Assembly: GCF_014646155.1 (NCBI RefSeq)
Contig: NZ_BMMX01000017.1
Span: 1-64,000 of the forward strand
Direction of reading: 5' to 3'
Source of the DNA: Mangrovihabitans endophyticus
GTDB lineage: Bacteria > Actinomycetota > Actinomycetes > Mycobacteriales > Micromonosporaceae
DNA length: 64,000 nt
Program-made: the position numbers and the translations under genes
The notes under the pieces: generated by a model
Databases searched by the model: none
Seen by the model: only the letters and a program-made list of their open reading frames with translations
Told to the model about the DNA's origin: nothing
Shown here: positions 8,961-16,914 of the stretch, one piece after another
Layout of the letters: the number at the start of each line of letters is the position of its first letter
How positions within the stretch are numbered: position 1 is the stretch's first letter

Positions 8961-8993
8961 GCCGACGTGTATCAGTGATTCGGAGGTTCTCTC

Positions 8994-10139
8994 ATGAAAG
9001 CCGTCGTCTATCAAGGCCCGCGCGACGTGACCGTCAAGCAGATGCCGGATCCGACGATCCAGGCGCCCACCGACGCGATCGTACGCATCACCACCACCAA
9101 CATCTGCGGCTCCGACCTGCACATGTACGAGGGCCGCACGAACGTCGAGGAAGGCAAGATCCTCGGGCATGAGAACATGGGCGTCGTGGAGGCCGTCGGC
9201 GACGCGGTGGACCGGATCAAGGTCGGTGACCGGGTGTCGGTCCCGTTCAACATCGCCTGCGGGACGTGCCGCAACTGCGAAGCCGGATGGACCAGCTTCT
9301 GCCTGCGCACCAACCCCGTCGAAGGGATGGACGGCGCCGCGTACGGCTATGCCAACATGGGCCCGTACGCCGGAGGGCAGGCCGAGCTGCTACGCGTGCC
9401 GTACGCCGATGTGAACCTGCTGGAGCTGCCGCCGGGCACCGAGTACGAGAACGACTTCACCATGCTCTCGGACATCTTCCCGACCGGCTGGCACGGCACC
9501 GAGCTGGCCGGCATGCAGCCGGGTGACCGGGTCGCGGTCTTCGGAGCGGGTCCGGTCGGCCTGCTCGCGGCGCACAGCGCGATGATCCGCGGCGCGTCCG
9601 AGGTGTTCGTGGTGGACAAGGAACGCGACCGGCTCGACCTGGCCGGCAAGATCGGCGCCACGCCGGTGGACTTCGGCCGCGGCGACCCGGTGGAGCAGAT
9701 CATGGACGCGACCGCGGGCCGGGGCGCCGACTGCGGCGTGGAGGCGGTCGGATACCAGGCGCACGACCCGTCCGGCGACGAACATCCCGAACTGGTGCTG
9801 GACAACCTGATCAAGGTGGTGCGCTCGACCGGCGGCATCGGCGTGGTCGGGGTGTACGTGCCGCAGGATCCGGGCGCGCCGGATGAGCGGGCCCGCCAGG
9901 GGCGCATCGCCTTCGATTACGGCACGTTCTTCAGCAAGGGGCAGCGGATGGGCACCGGGCAGTGCCCGGTGAAACGCTACAACCGGCAACTGCGCGATCT
10001 CATCACGGCCGGCCGGGCGACGCCGTCGTTCCTGGTCTCGCACGAGATGCCGCTGGACGAGGCGGCGCAGGGATATGCGCACTTCGACGCGCGGGAAGCC
10101 GGATGGACCAAGGTGCTGCTGCGGCCGTCCGCGGCGTGA
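8994..10139 (+). CDS. Zinc-dependent formaldehyde dehydrogenase-like alcohol dehydrogenase (glutathione-independent type)
   Basis: 381-aa MDR-family enzyme. Catalytic zinc ligands C38 (NICGSDLH) and H59/E60 (LGHENMG), structural-zinc cysteines in CGTCRNCEAGWTSFC, and nucleotide-binding GAGPVGLLAAHSA. Long insertions (YQAHDPSGDEHPELVLDNLIK and YVPQDPGAPDERARQGRI) are typical of the FdhA group that oxidises formaldehyde without glutathione. GGAGG precedes the ATG. The promoter carries a stress-sigma-like element, suggesting induction in general stress. A 155-aa membrane-associated protein follows 81 bp later and may be co-transcribed. Confidence 0.88.
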   Translation: MKAVVYQGPRDVTVKQMPDPTIQAPTDAIVRITTTNICGSDLHMYEGRTNVEEGKILGHENMGVVEAVGDAVDRIKVGDRVSVPFNIACGTCRNCEAGWTSFCLRTNPVEGMDGAAYGYANMGPYAGGQAELLRVPYADVNLLELPPGTEYENDFTMLSDIFPTGWHGTELAGMQPGDRVAVFGAGPVGLLAAHSAMIRGASEVFVVDKERDRLDLAGKIGATPVDFGRGDPVEQIMDATAGRGADCGVEAVGYQAHDPSGDEHPELVLDNLIKVVRSTGGIGVVGVYVPQDPGAPDERARQGRIAFDYGTFFSKGQRMGTGQCPVKRYNRQLRDLITAGRATPSFLVSHEMPLDEAAQGYAHFDAREAGWTKVLLRPSAA

Positions 10140-10220
10140 CACGGGTGCCGCCCGATGCCGTTTGGCGGCGCGCCGGGCCGGGCACCGCAACCGGGTAAGC
10201 CACCACGTGGAGGAGAACTC

Positions 10221-10688
10221 ATGCGAACCGGAATCCTGGCCGGCGCCGCCGCGGGCGCCGCGGGCACCGCCGCGCTGAACGCCGCGACGTACGTGGACAT
10301 GGTGGTGCGGGGCCGCGGCAGCAGCAGCACGCCGCAGCAGACCGTAGAGGCGCTGGAGGACCGCTTGCCGGTGACCGTGCCCGGCGAGGGGGAGACCCGG
10401 CAGAACCGCGTCAGCGGGCTGGGCAGCCTGTCCGGCATGGTGACCGGCGTCGGCATCGGAACCGTGTTCGGCGTGCTGCGGCGTGCCGGGGTGCGCCCGC
10501 CGGCCCCGGTCGGCGCCGCCCTGGCCGGTGTGGTCGCGATGGCCTCCACCGACCTGTCCATGGCCGGGCTGAAGGTCACCGACCCGCGCACCTGGTCGGC
10601 CGGTGAATGGCTGAGCGACCTGCTGCCGCACCTGATCTACGGTGCGGTCACCTACGCCACCCTGGAGGCGTTGGACCGGCGTTCCTGA
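10221..10688 (+). CDS. Small membrane-associated hypothetical protein
   Basis: 155 aa, function unknown. It has a hydrophobic Ala/Gly-rich N-terminus (GILAGAAAGAAGTAALNAATYVDM), a hydrophilic RQNRVSGLGSL segment, then two further weakly hydrophobic helices; the C-terminal part contains GEWLSDLLPHLIYGAVTYATLEAL. This resembles small actinobacterial membrane proteins found beside stress genes. GGAGGAG precedes the ATG at 10221; an in-frame ATG at 10155 lacks a ribosome site. It sits after the stress-type formaldehyde dehydrogenase and before a strong terminator, so it probably ends that transcript. Confidence 0.6.
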   Translation: MRTGILAGAAAGAAGTAALNAATYVDMVVRGRGSSSTPQQTVEALEDRLPVTVPGEGETRQNRVSGLGSLSGMVTGVGIGTVFGVLRRAGVRPPAPVGAALAGVVAMASTDLSMAGLKVTDPRTWSAGEWLSDLLPHLIYGAVTYATLEALDRRS

Positions 10689-10703
10689 CACGGAGCCGGA
10701 CGC

Positions 10704-10738
10704 CACGACGCCCGCGCCGAACCGGCGCGGGCGTCGTG
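10704..10738. terminator. Strong bidirectional terminator
   Basis: Perfect 15-bp stem (CACGACGCCCGCGCC and its complement) with a 5-nt loop, midway between a rightward gene ending at 10688 and the leftward proXVW operon ending at 10758. Confidence 0.85.
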
Positions 10739-10757
10739 ATCTGTGGGAGCGGGAACG

Positions 10758-11588
10758 TCAGGCCAGCCGGCGTCCCAGCGCCGCGGTGACCCGATCCAGG
10801 TAGATCGCCAGGACCACCACCGCCAGGCCGCCCTCGAAGCCGCGGCCGATGTCCAACTGGGTGATCGCCTGGACGACGACGGCGCCCAGGCCGCCACCAC
10901 CCACCAGGCCGGCCACCACCACCATGGACAGCGCCAGCATGATCACCTGGTTGACGCCCGCCATGATGGACGGGATGGCCAGTGGGAGCTGGACGTCGCG
11001 CAGGATCTGCCGGGGACGCGCGCCGAACGCGGTCGCGGCCTCCACGACCTCCGCGTCCACGTGCCGGATGCCCAGGTCGGTCAGGCGCACCGCGGGCGGG
11101 ATGGCGAAGATGGTGGTCGCCACCACGCCGGGGACCACGCCGATGCCGAAGAAGAACACTGCGGGCAGCAGGTACACGAAGACCGGCATGGTCTGCATGA
11201 AGTCCAGGATCGGACGCGCCACAAGCTGAACCTTGTCCTTGCGGGCGGACAGGATGCCCAGCGGCACGCCGATGATCACCGCCACCACCGAGGCGACGAG
11301 CACCACCGACAGGCTCTGCAGCATGTCCTTCCACAGGTCCATCGCCTGGACCAGGAGCAGGCCGATCGCGGCCACCGGCACCACCAGCCAGCGCCGGGTG
11401 GCGAGCCAGGCGAGCGCGACCAGGATCGCGGCCAGCAGCAGCGGATGCGGCAGCACCAGCACGTGGTACATGCCGTTCAGAAGCTGCCGCAGCACCTCCG
11501 AGATGAAGCTGAACACCGGGTCCAGATTGTCCCGGAGCCAGTCGATGATCGTCTCGACCCAGTCATCGATCGGGATGTTGGGAATCAC
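10758..11588 (-). CDS. proW: Glycine betaine/proline ABC transporter permease
   Basis: 276-aa permease of an osmoprotectant importer. About six hydrophobic helices; the binding-protein-dependent transport signature sits around ATAFGARPRQILRDVQLPLAIPSIMAG (EAA-loop), preceded by MQTMPVFVYLLPAVFFFGIG, typical of ProW/OpuAB. The N-terminal helix region IDDWVETIIDWLRDNLDPVF is also characteristic. The GTG start at 11588 overlaps the proV stop (GTGA), so translation is coupled. It is the last gene of the proX-proV-proW operon. Confidence 0.92.
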   Translation of the reverse strand: MIPNIPIDDWVETIIDWLRDNLDPVFSFISEVLRQLLNGMYHVLVLPHPLLLAAILVALAWLATRRWLVVPVAAIGLLLVQAMDLWKDMLQSLSVVLVASVVAVIIGVPLGILSARKDKVQLVARPILDFMQTMPVFVYLLPAVFFFGIGVVPGVVATTIFAIPPAVRLTDLGIRHVDAEVVEAATAFGARPRQILRDVQLPLAIPSIMAGVNQVIMLALSMVVVAGLVGGGGLGAVVVQAITQLDIGRGFEGGLAVVVLAIYLDRVTAALGRRLA

Positions 11589-12415
11589 GGCTTGCCCCCG
11601 TTCGTCCGCACGTCGGCCACGAAGGCTTCGACATAGTCGTCCGCCGGGTGGGCCAGGATCTCCTCACCTGTCGCACACTGCACGATCCGGCCGTCCCGCA
11701 TGATCATGATGCGGGTGCCGAGGCGCAGCGCCTCGACCAGATCGTGCGTCACGAAGACGACCGTGCGGCGCTCCTCGGCCTGCAACTGCAGGAGCAGCTC
11801 CTGCATCTCCCGCCGGATCAGCGGGTCCAGGGCGGAGAACGGCTCGTCCATGAGCAGCACGTCCGGCTGGGTGGCCAGCGCGCGGGCCAGGCCGACGCGC
11901 TGCTGCTGCCCACCGGAGAGCTGCGACGGACGTACGTCGCCGCGGTCGCCCAGCCCCACCTTCTCCAACGCCTCGTCCGCCTTGGCGCGCTGCTCCTCCT
12001 TGGAGGCGCCGCGCACCCGCAGGCCGTACGCCGCGTTGTCCCGCACATTGCGGTGCGGGAGCAGCCCGAAGTGCTGGAACACCATGCCGATGGTGCGGTT
12101 GCGCAGGTCGCGCAGCGCGGGGTCGGGCATGTCCCGCACCTCGTCGCCCGCCACCTTGATCGAGCCCGTGGTGGGCTCGATCAGGCGGTTGAGCATCCGC
12201 AGCACGGTCGACTTGCCGGAGCCGGAGAGGCCCATCACGCAGAAGACCTCTCCGCGTTCCACCGCGAAGTCCACGTCATCGGCGCCGAAGAAGCCGCCGG
12301 CCTCCCGGACCGCCGCGCGGCGCTCGTCCGGCGGCCGGGACTCGTCCCGCAGCATCCCCGCGGCGACGGCATCCTGCATGCCGTAGACCTTCGTCAGGCC
12401 GGAGACTTCGATCAT
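11585..12415 (-). CDS. proV: Glycine betaine/proline ABC transporter ATP-binding protein, lacking the CBS pair
   Basis: 276-aa ATPase energising osmolyte uptake. Walker A GLSGSGKST, ABC signature LSGGQQQRV, Walker B VLLMDEPFSALDP, and the ProV-typical insertion GMLRDESRPPDERRAAVREAGG near residues 20-45. It ends soon after the H-loop region, so the C-terminal tandem CBS domains, which sense ionic strength in long ProV/OpuAA proteins, are absent; osmotic gating must be done otherwise. The ATG at 12415 overlaps the proX stop (ATGA) and its stop overlaps the proW start. Confidence 0.92.
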   Translation of the reverse strand: MIEVSGLTKVYGMQDAVAAGMLRDESRPPDERRAAVREAGGFFGADDVDFAVERGEVFCVMGLSGSGKSTVLRMLNRLIEPTTGSIKVAGDEVRDMPDPALRDLRNRTIGMVFQHFGLLPHRNVRDNAAYGLRVRGASKEEQRAKADEALEKVGLGDRGDVRPSQLSGGQQQRVGLARALATQPDVLLMDEPFSALDPLIRREMQELLLQLQAEERRTVVFVTHDLVEALRLGTRIMIMRDGRIVQCATGEEILAHPADDYVEAFVADVRTNGGKP

Positions 12416-13368
12416 GACTTGAGGACCGCGTCGGCGGCGGGGTCGCCGTCGGACGTGGTCACACCGTTCAGCCATTCCTTGACGGTGTCCGGGTTCGCCT
12501 TGATCCACGCGGAGGCGATGTCTTCGGCCTTCTTGCCTTCCTTGTCCACCTGGTTGATGAACTCCGAGGCGGTCTTCGTGTCGACCTTGATGTTGGACAG
12601 GAACTTCTTCAGGTTCGGGTCGTCCGTGTCCAGGCCCGCGCGGGCCAGGGTGCGGATCTCACCGGCGCCGGCCCAGACGTGCTCCGGGTCGTCCAGGAAG
12701 GTGAGGTTCCACTCCAGAGTCATCCAGTGCGGGCTCCAGCCGAGGAACACCACCGGCTGCTTCTTGGCGGCACGCCGCTCCACCTCGGCGAGCATCGCCT
12801 CGGTGCTGCTGGCGGTCAGCTTCCAGTCGCCCAGGCCGTACGCGTCCTTGTCGATGGCCTTCTGGATGGTGGCGTTGCCCGGCGAGCCGGGCTCGATACC
12901 GAGGATCTCCTTGCCGAACTTGTCGGCGTACTTGTCCAGGTCGGCAAGCGACTTGACGCCCAGTTCGTCGGTCACGTAACCGGGGACCGCCGGGGCGTAC
13001 TCGGTGCCGGTCAGCAGGGTGCCGACGACCTCGGCCTTGCCCTTGTCGAGCACCGGCTGGAAGGTGTCCTTCTGGCTCGGCCACCAGTTGCCCAGGTAGG
13101 CGTCGGCCTGGTCGTCGGAGATGGCCTGGGCGGCGAGCGGCACGGACACCTCGTTGGTGCTCGTCTGGTAGCCCAGCTTGTCCAGGATCTGCATGGCGAT
13201 CTGGGTCTCGACGACGAGGTCGGCCCAGGGCTGCTGCACGAAGCGGGCGGTGTGGTCGCCGCCGGAAGAACCGGCGAAGTCGTCGCCGGAGTCGTTGCTG
13301 CACCCGGCGAGGGCGCCGCCCACCAGCAGGGTGGCCGCCGCTGTGGCGGCGAATGTCCTTCTCAACAT
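12412..13368 (-). CDS. proX: Glycine betaine/proline substrate-binding lipoprotein
   Basis: 318-aa extracytoplasmic receptor, first gene of the operon. The N-terminus is a lipoprotein signal (MLRRTFAATAAATLLVGGALAGC) with the lipobox LAGC, so it is tethered to the membrane. OpuAC-type features: VQQPWADLVVETQIAMQILDKLGY, the Trp-rich NWWPSQK and FLGWSPHWM, which are part of the aromatic cage for quaternary ammonium groups. GGAGAG lies 6 nt before the ATG. A 542-bp upstream region carries a possible promoter and an 11-bp direct repeat shared with the promoter region of an OsmY-like gene. Confidence 0.92.
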   Translation of the reverse strand: MLRRTFAATAAATLLVGGALAGCSNDSGDDFAGSSGGDHTARFVQQPWADLVVETQIAMQILDKLGYQTSTNEVSVPLAAQAISDDQADAYLGNWWPSQKDTFQPVLDKGKAEVVGTLLTGTEYAPAVPGYVTDELGVKSLADLDKYADKFGKEILGIEPGSPGNATIQKAIDKDAYGLGDWKLTASSTEAMLAEVERRAAKKQPVVFLGWSPHWMTLEWNLTFLDDPEHVWAGAGEIRTLARAGLDTDDPNLKKFLSNIKVDTKTASEFINQVDKEGKKAEDIASAWIKANPDTVKEWLNGVTTSDGDPAADAVLKS

Positions 13369-13712
13369 GTCACTCTCTCCGTGTGTGTTCTCGCCGGGGG
13401 AGCCGGCGGTTACCTGGTTCGAGGAAAGCTCGCGCGTATCCGCGAGAGGCATCGTCGTTGATGAGGAAAAGCGTGGAGAAAACGCGTCGGAATCGCGCGG
13501 AAACACACCCGCCGTCGAGCGCTCGACACGGTGGCGGTCGAGTTGCCGGCTCTTCGGCAGATGGTTTTCGTTACATGCGCCTGGCCTTTCGTGCCTGGCC
13601 CGCACGGGGCACCCGGCGCGGCGCCGACGTGGTGCCGGCCGCCCGTCCGGTCGGCACACGGGGTGCCGCGCCCATCGTCGTGTGCAGGTCTCGCGTCGCT
13701 TCCATCGCTTAC

Positions 13713-13742
13713 ACCATAGAGTCACCGGCCAGCGTCCGCCAA
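13713..13742 (-). promoter_or_regulatory. proX: Candidate proXVW promoter
   Basis: On the minus strand TTGGCG (13742-13737) and TATGGT (13718-13713) are separated by 18 nt, close to the vegetative consensus. Predicted by eye only. Confidence 0.3.
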
Positions 13743-13825
13743 GATCGCCCCGACCTATATATCAGCATAATTGCGACACATCGGCTCAGTCGGTCGGGAC
13801 TAATCGGGCGCTGGACGCGTGAATG

Positions 13826-13847
13826 GTCATGAAACTGTCATACAGCG
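13826..13847. promoter_or_regulatory. 11-bp direct repeat, possible response-regulator box (copy 1)
   Basis: Two units starting GTCAT, 11 bp apart, of the form GTCATGAAACY then GTCATNCA. A close copy lies at 44030-44051 ahead of the BON-domain gene. An 11-bp period is typical of OmpR/PhoP-type winged-helix sites. Confidence 0.35.
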
Positions 13848-13910
13848 GTGTCCGAACCGCGTTGCGGCACGTCGATCGCCGCCCGAGGGGCTCGCGGGTC
13901 GTGCGTGGTG

Positions 13911-14702
13911 TCAGCTGGGGTGCTTGTCCTGCAGTTGGGTGACGACTCCCTCGTACGGGGCGGGGGAGACCGAGAAGGATCCGTAGTACGGGTAGTTCAT
14001 CTCCACCACGAGGAACAGGTTGATCCCGATCACGGCGCTGGACAGGAACAGCAGGATGCGCCGCAGCACCGCGTCGTCCAGCCCGAAGAACAGGCACAGC
14101 CCCAGGATCGCCACCGTCGCGCCGAGCACGCCGATCCACATGACCGTCGACATGCGGCGGTCGTCGGTCTCCGCGATCACCTGCTGGCGAAGCCGTTCGG
14201 CCTGACCGATGGTCTCCACCGCCTCGAAGGTGAACGCCCGCTGCGCCTCATTGCGGGGTGTGAGGGTGCTGACGTACCGGCTCAGCTCGCTCAGATCGGC
14301 CACTCCGGACCCGCGATCCACCGCGGTGCGGGCCTGCCAGTCGTCGAGCACGTCCCGCTCGTACGCGACGATCTCCCCGGCCAGCCGGTCCTGCACCTCG
14401 GGCCCGTAGACGGCGCCCGCGGGCACCAGCGCGGTGAGGTTGGCCGCCTCGCTGCGCACGGTGTGTTCGGCGTCCTTGAAACCGTCCCACAGCGAGACCA
14501 CGCACAGCCCGATGACGATGGCGTACGCGACACCGACAACGGACACGATGACGCCGGTGACCGTGTTGTGCCGGCCGAGCCGTCGGTGGGGCATGCAGCG
14601 GTGGATGATGCCGTCGAGGCCCAGGGTGAGCAGGGGCAGCCCGAGCACCAGGGTGACGCCGACGAGCCAGGCGGGCGCGTCACGGACGAGCCACAGTTCC
14701 AC
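13911..14702 (-). CDS. DUF4239 (bestrophin-like) membrane protein
   Basis: 263 aa. Two hydrophobic helices at the N-terminal side (about 12-30 and 45-70), a soluble middle of about 110 residues (KDAEHTVRSEAANLTALV..., EIVAYERDVLDDWQ), and two helices near the C-terminus (WIGVLGATVAILGLCLFF, ILLFLSSAVIGINLFLVVEM). This arrangement and the SEAANL..L...A..Y pattern fit DUF4239. Biochemical function is unknown; a channel role has been suggested only from fold similarity. Divergent from the glgX operon, with 145 bp between starts. No clear ribosome site before ATG 14702. Confidence 0.75.
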   Translation of the reverse strand: MELWLVRDAPAWLVGVTLVLGLPLLTLGLDGIIHRCMPHRRLGRHNTVTGVIVSVVGVAYAIVIGLCVVSLWDGFKDAEHTVRSEAANLTALVPAGAVYGPEVQDRLAGEIVAYERDVLDDWQARTAVDRGSGVADLSELSRYVSTLTPRNEAQRAFTFEAVETIGQAERLRQQVIAETDDRRMSTVMWIGVLGATVAILGLCLFFGLDDAVLRRILLFLSSAVIGINLFLVVEMNYPYYGSFSVSPAPYEGVVTQLQDKHPS

Positions 14703-14847
14703 GACGCCTCCGGGTGAGATCGAGCAACGGCGTGGCCCATTCTCCGGCGTGGCCGGGTTTTCGTTGCGGGAACGCGAAATCCGACTGCAGAACGTGAACG
14801 GCTTGCTACTTTCGGTCGCGTCCCGTTGATCGTCCGGGAGATCTCAG

Positions 14848-16914
14848 ATGAGCTTGCATGTGCTTGACCGTGCGCCCGCCGAGGGCCGGCGCCGTTTCAC
14901 CGTCGAAGCCGGGCGGGCGCACCCGTTCGGCGCCCGCACCGATGCCGGCGGCGTCAACTTCGCCGTCTTCTCCGAGCACGCCGAGGGTGTGGAACTGGTC
15001 CTGTTCGACACCCACGACGCCGCGGAACCGTTCGCCACGGTGACCCTCGACCCGCACCTGCACCGGACGTTCGCGGTGTGGCACGTCTATCTGCGCGGGC
15101 TGCGGGCGCCGGTGTTCTACGCCTGGCGGGTCAGCGGTCCGCCGGGCGGCGGCAATCGCTTCGACCCGGACAAGCTTCTCCTCGACCCGTACGCCCGGGG
15201 CCTGTCCCGGTCGGTGTGGGACCGGGGCGCGGCGTGCCGCCCCGGCGACAACACCGCCACCGCCCTGCGGTCCGCGGTGATCGACCACGACGCGTACGAC
15301 TGGGCGGGCGACCGGCCGTTGCACCACCCGGCCGACGAGCTGGTGATCTACGAGATGCACGTCGGTGGCTTCACCCGCTCGGCCACGTCCGGGGTGCGGC
15401 ATCCGGGCACCTTCGCCGGCGTGGTGGAGAAGATCCCGCACCTGCGGAGCCTGGGCGTCAACGCGGTCGAGCTGATGCCGGTGTTCGACTTCGACGCGGG
15501 CGAACGCAACTTCTGGGGATACAGCACCGCGGCGTTCTTCGCACCGCACGCCGGGTACTGCGTGACGCCCGGGAACGGCACCCATCTGGACGAGTTCCGC
15601 GACATGGTCAAGGCCCTGCACGCCGCGGGCATCGAAGTGATCCTGGACGTGGTGTTCAACCACACCGACGAGGGTAACCAGCTCGGTCCGCTGTTCAGCT
15701 TCGCCGGGCTGGACAACGCGAACTACTACTACCTGGACCCGGCCGACCCCCGGTACTACGACGACTATTCCGGCTGCGGCAACACGCTGATGGCCAACCA
15801 TCCGATCGTCTCCAAGCTGATCGTCGACTGCCTGGAGTCCTGGGTGCGTGACATGCACGTGGACGGGTTCCGGTTCGACGAGGCCGCGGTGCTGACCCGC
15901 GGCGCCGGCGGCGCGGTGCTGGACGAGCCGCCGGTGGTGTGGCAGATCGAGCTGTCCGAGACGCTCGCCGATACGAAGATCATCGCGGAGGCGTGGGACG
16001 CCGCCGGCGCGTACGAGGTGGGCCGCTATCCGGGGTACCGCTGGGCGGAGTGGAACGGCAAGTTTCGCGACACCATGCGGCGGTTCGTCCGCAGCGACCC
16101 CGGCCTGGTCGGCGAGGTCGCCGACCGGCTGGGCGGCAGCGCCGACCTGTACCAGCAGCGCGGGCACCGGCCGGTGAACAGCGTCAACTTCATCACCTGC
16201 CACGACGGGTTCACGCTGGCCGACCTGGTGTCGTACGACCGCAAGCACAACGAGGCCAACGGCGAGGGCAACCGCGACGGCAACGACGACAACATGAGCT
16301 GGAACTGCGGCGCCGAGGGACCGACCGGCGATCCGGCGGTGCGCGCGCTGCGCGAACGGCAGACGCGGAACCTGGCGACCCTGCTGATGCTGGCCCGCGG
16401 CGTGCCGATGATGCTCGGCGGTGACGAGTTCGGCCGCACCCAGGGCGGCAACAACAACGCCTATTGCCAGAACAACGAGATCGGCTGGGTGGACTGGCGT
16501 GCCGCGCACGACAACGCCGGCCTGCTGCGGTTCTGGCAGCGACTGATCGCCTTCCGCCGGCGGCACCGGGCGCTGCGCGCGCCGGAGTTCCTCACCGCGG
16601 CGGAGGTGTCCTGGCACGGCACCCGGCTGGGCGCCCCCGACTGGGACGACCCGCAGGCCCGCGCGCTGGCCTACACCCTGTCCGGCCGCGACGGCGACCC
16701 GGACCTGCACGTGATGCTGAACATGTTCTGGGAGCCGCTGGAGTTCCAGATCCCCGCGGGCCGCTGGGCGCAGGCGCTGGACACCGCGCTGTCACCCGGA
16801 GCGGACCTGCCCGACGCCGGGACCGAGCCCGCCGTCACCGCACCGACCTACACCGTCGCGCCGCGCGGCATCGCCGTGCTCGTCGCCACCCACGCCAGTC
16901 AGGAGAACGCATGA
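14848..16914 (+). CDS. glgX: Glycogen debranching enzyme GlgX (GH13 isoamylase type)
   Basis: 688 aa, full length. Hydrolyses alpha-1,6 branches of (phosphorylase-trimmed) glycogen. N-terminal CBM48-like domain (HPFGARTDAGGVNFAVFSEHAEGVELVLFD), then the GH13 barrel: DVVFNHTDEG, GFRFDEAAVL with the nucleophile Asp, IIAEAWDAAG with the acid/base Glu, and ITCHDGFTLADLVSYDRKHNEANGEGNRDG with the transition-state His-Asp pair. GGGAG lies 7 nt before the ATG. It is the first gene of the eight-gene coupled operon to 24648; its stop overlaps the next start (ATGA). It lacks glg or tre neighbours, so it may serve a specialised role. Confidence 0.93.
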   Translation: MSLHVLDRAPAEGRRRFTVEAGRAHPFGARTDAGGVNFAVFSEHAEGVELVLFDTHDAAEPFATVTLDPHLHRTFAVWHVYLRGLRAPVFYAWRVSGPPGGGNRFDPDKLLLDPYARGLSRSVWDRGAACRPGDNTATALRSAVIDHDAYDWAGDRPLHHPADELVIYEMHVGGFTRSATSGVRHPGTFAGVVEKIPHLRSLGVNAVELMPVFDFDAGERNFWGYSTAAFFAPHAGYCVTPGNGTHLDEFRDMVKALHAAGIEVILDVVFNHTDEGNQLGPLFSFAGLDNANYYYLDPADPRYYDDYSGCGNTLMANHPIVSKLIVDCLESWVRDMHVDGFRFDEAAVLTRGAGGAVLDEPPVVWQIELSETLADTKIIAEAWDAAGAYEVGRYPGYRWAEWNGKFRDTMRRFVRSDPGLVGEVADRLGGSADLYQQRGHRPVNSVNFITCHDGFTLADLVSYDRKHNEANGEGNRDGNDDNMSWNCGAEGPTGDPAVRALRERQTRNLATLLMLARGVPMMLGGDEFGRTQGGNNNAYCQNNEIGWVDWRAAHDNAGLLRFWQRLIAFRRRHRALRAPEFLTAAEVSWHGTRLGAPDWDDPQARALAYTLSGRDGDPDLHVMLNMFWEPLEFQIPAGRWAQALDTALSPGADLPDAGTEPAVTAPTYTVAPRGIAVLVATHASQENA

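Larger units (their letters stand above)
13369..13910. other. Long upstream region of proXVW, no gene seen
   Basis: 542 bp between proX and the 3' end of the DUF4239 gene. Frames here are open only by chance. Content: a 14-bp perfect palindrome GTCGAGCGCTCGAC at 13514-13527, a candidate leftward promoter at 13713-13742, an unusually AT-rich patch at 13755-13775, and a direct repeat at 13826-13847. If the promoter is right, the proX mRNA would have a leader of roughly 340 nt, long enough for RNA-level control. Confidence 0.5.

Noticed and set aside
10193..10197. GGGTA as a second stress promoter before the 155-aa gene
   Set aside because: The only GTTT lies 29 nt upstream, outside the 14-16 nt spacing.
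13178..13832. Plus-strand open frames across the proX leader
   Set aside because: They run through proX antisense and the leader with changing composition, without ribosome sites.
14806..16710. 634-codon minus-strand frame opposite glgX
   Set aside because: Val/His/Gln-rich mirror composition, no motif; glgX has all catalytic residues on the other strand.
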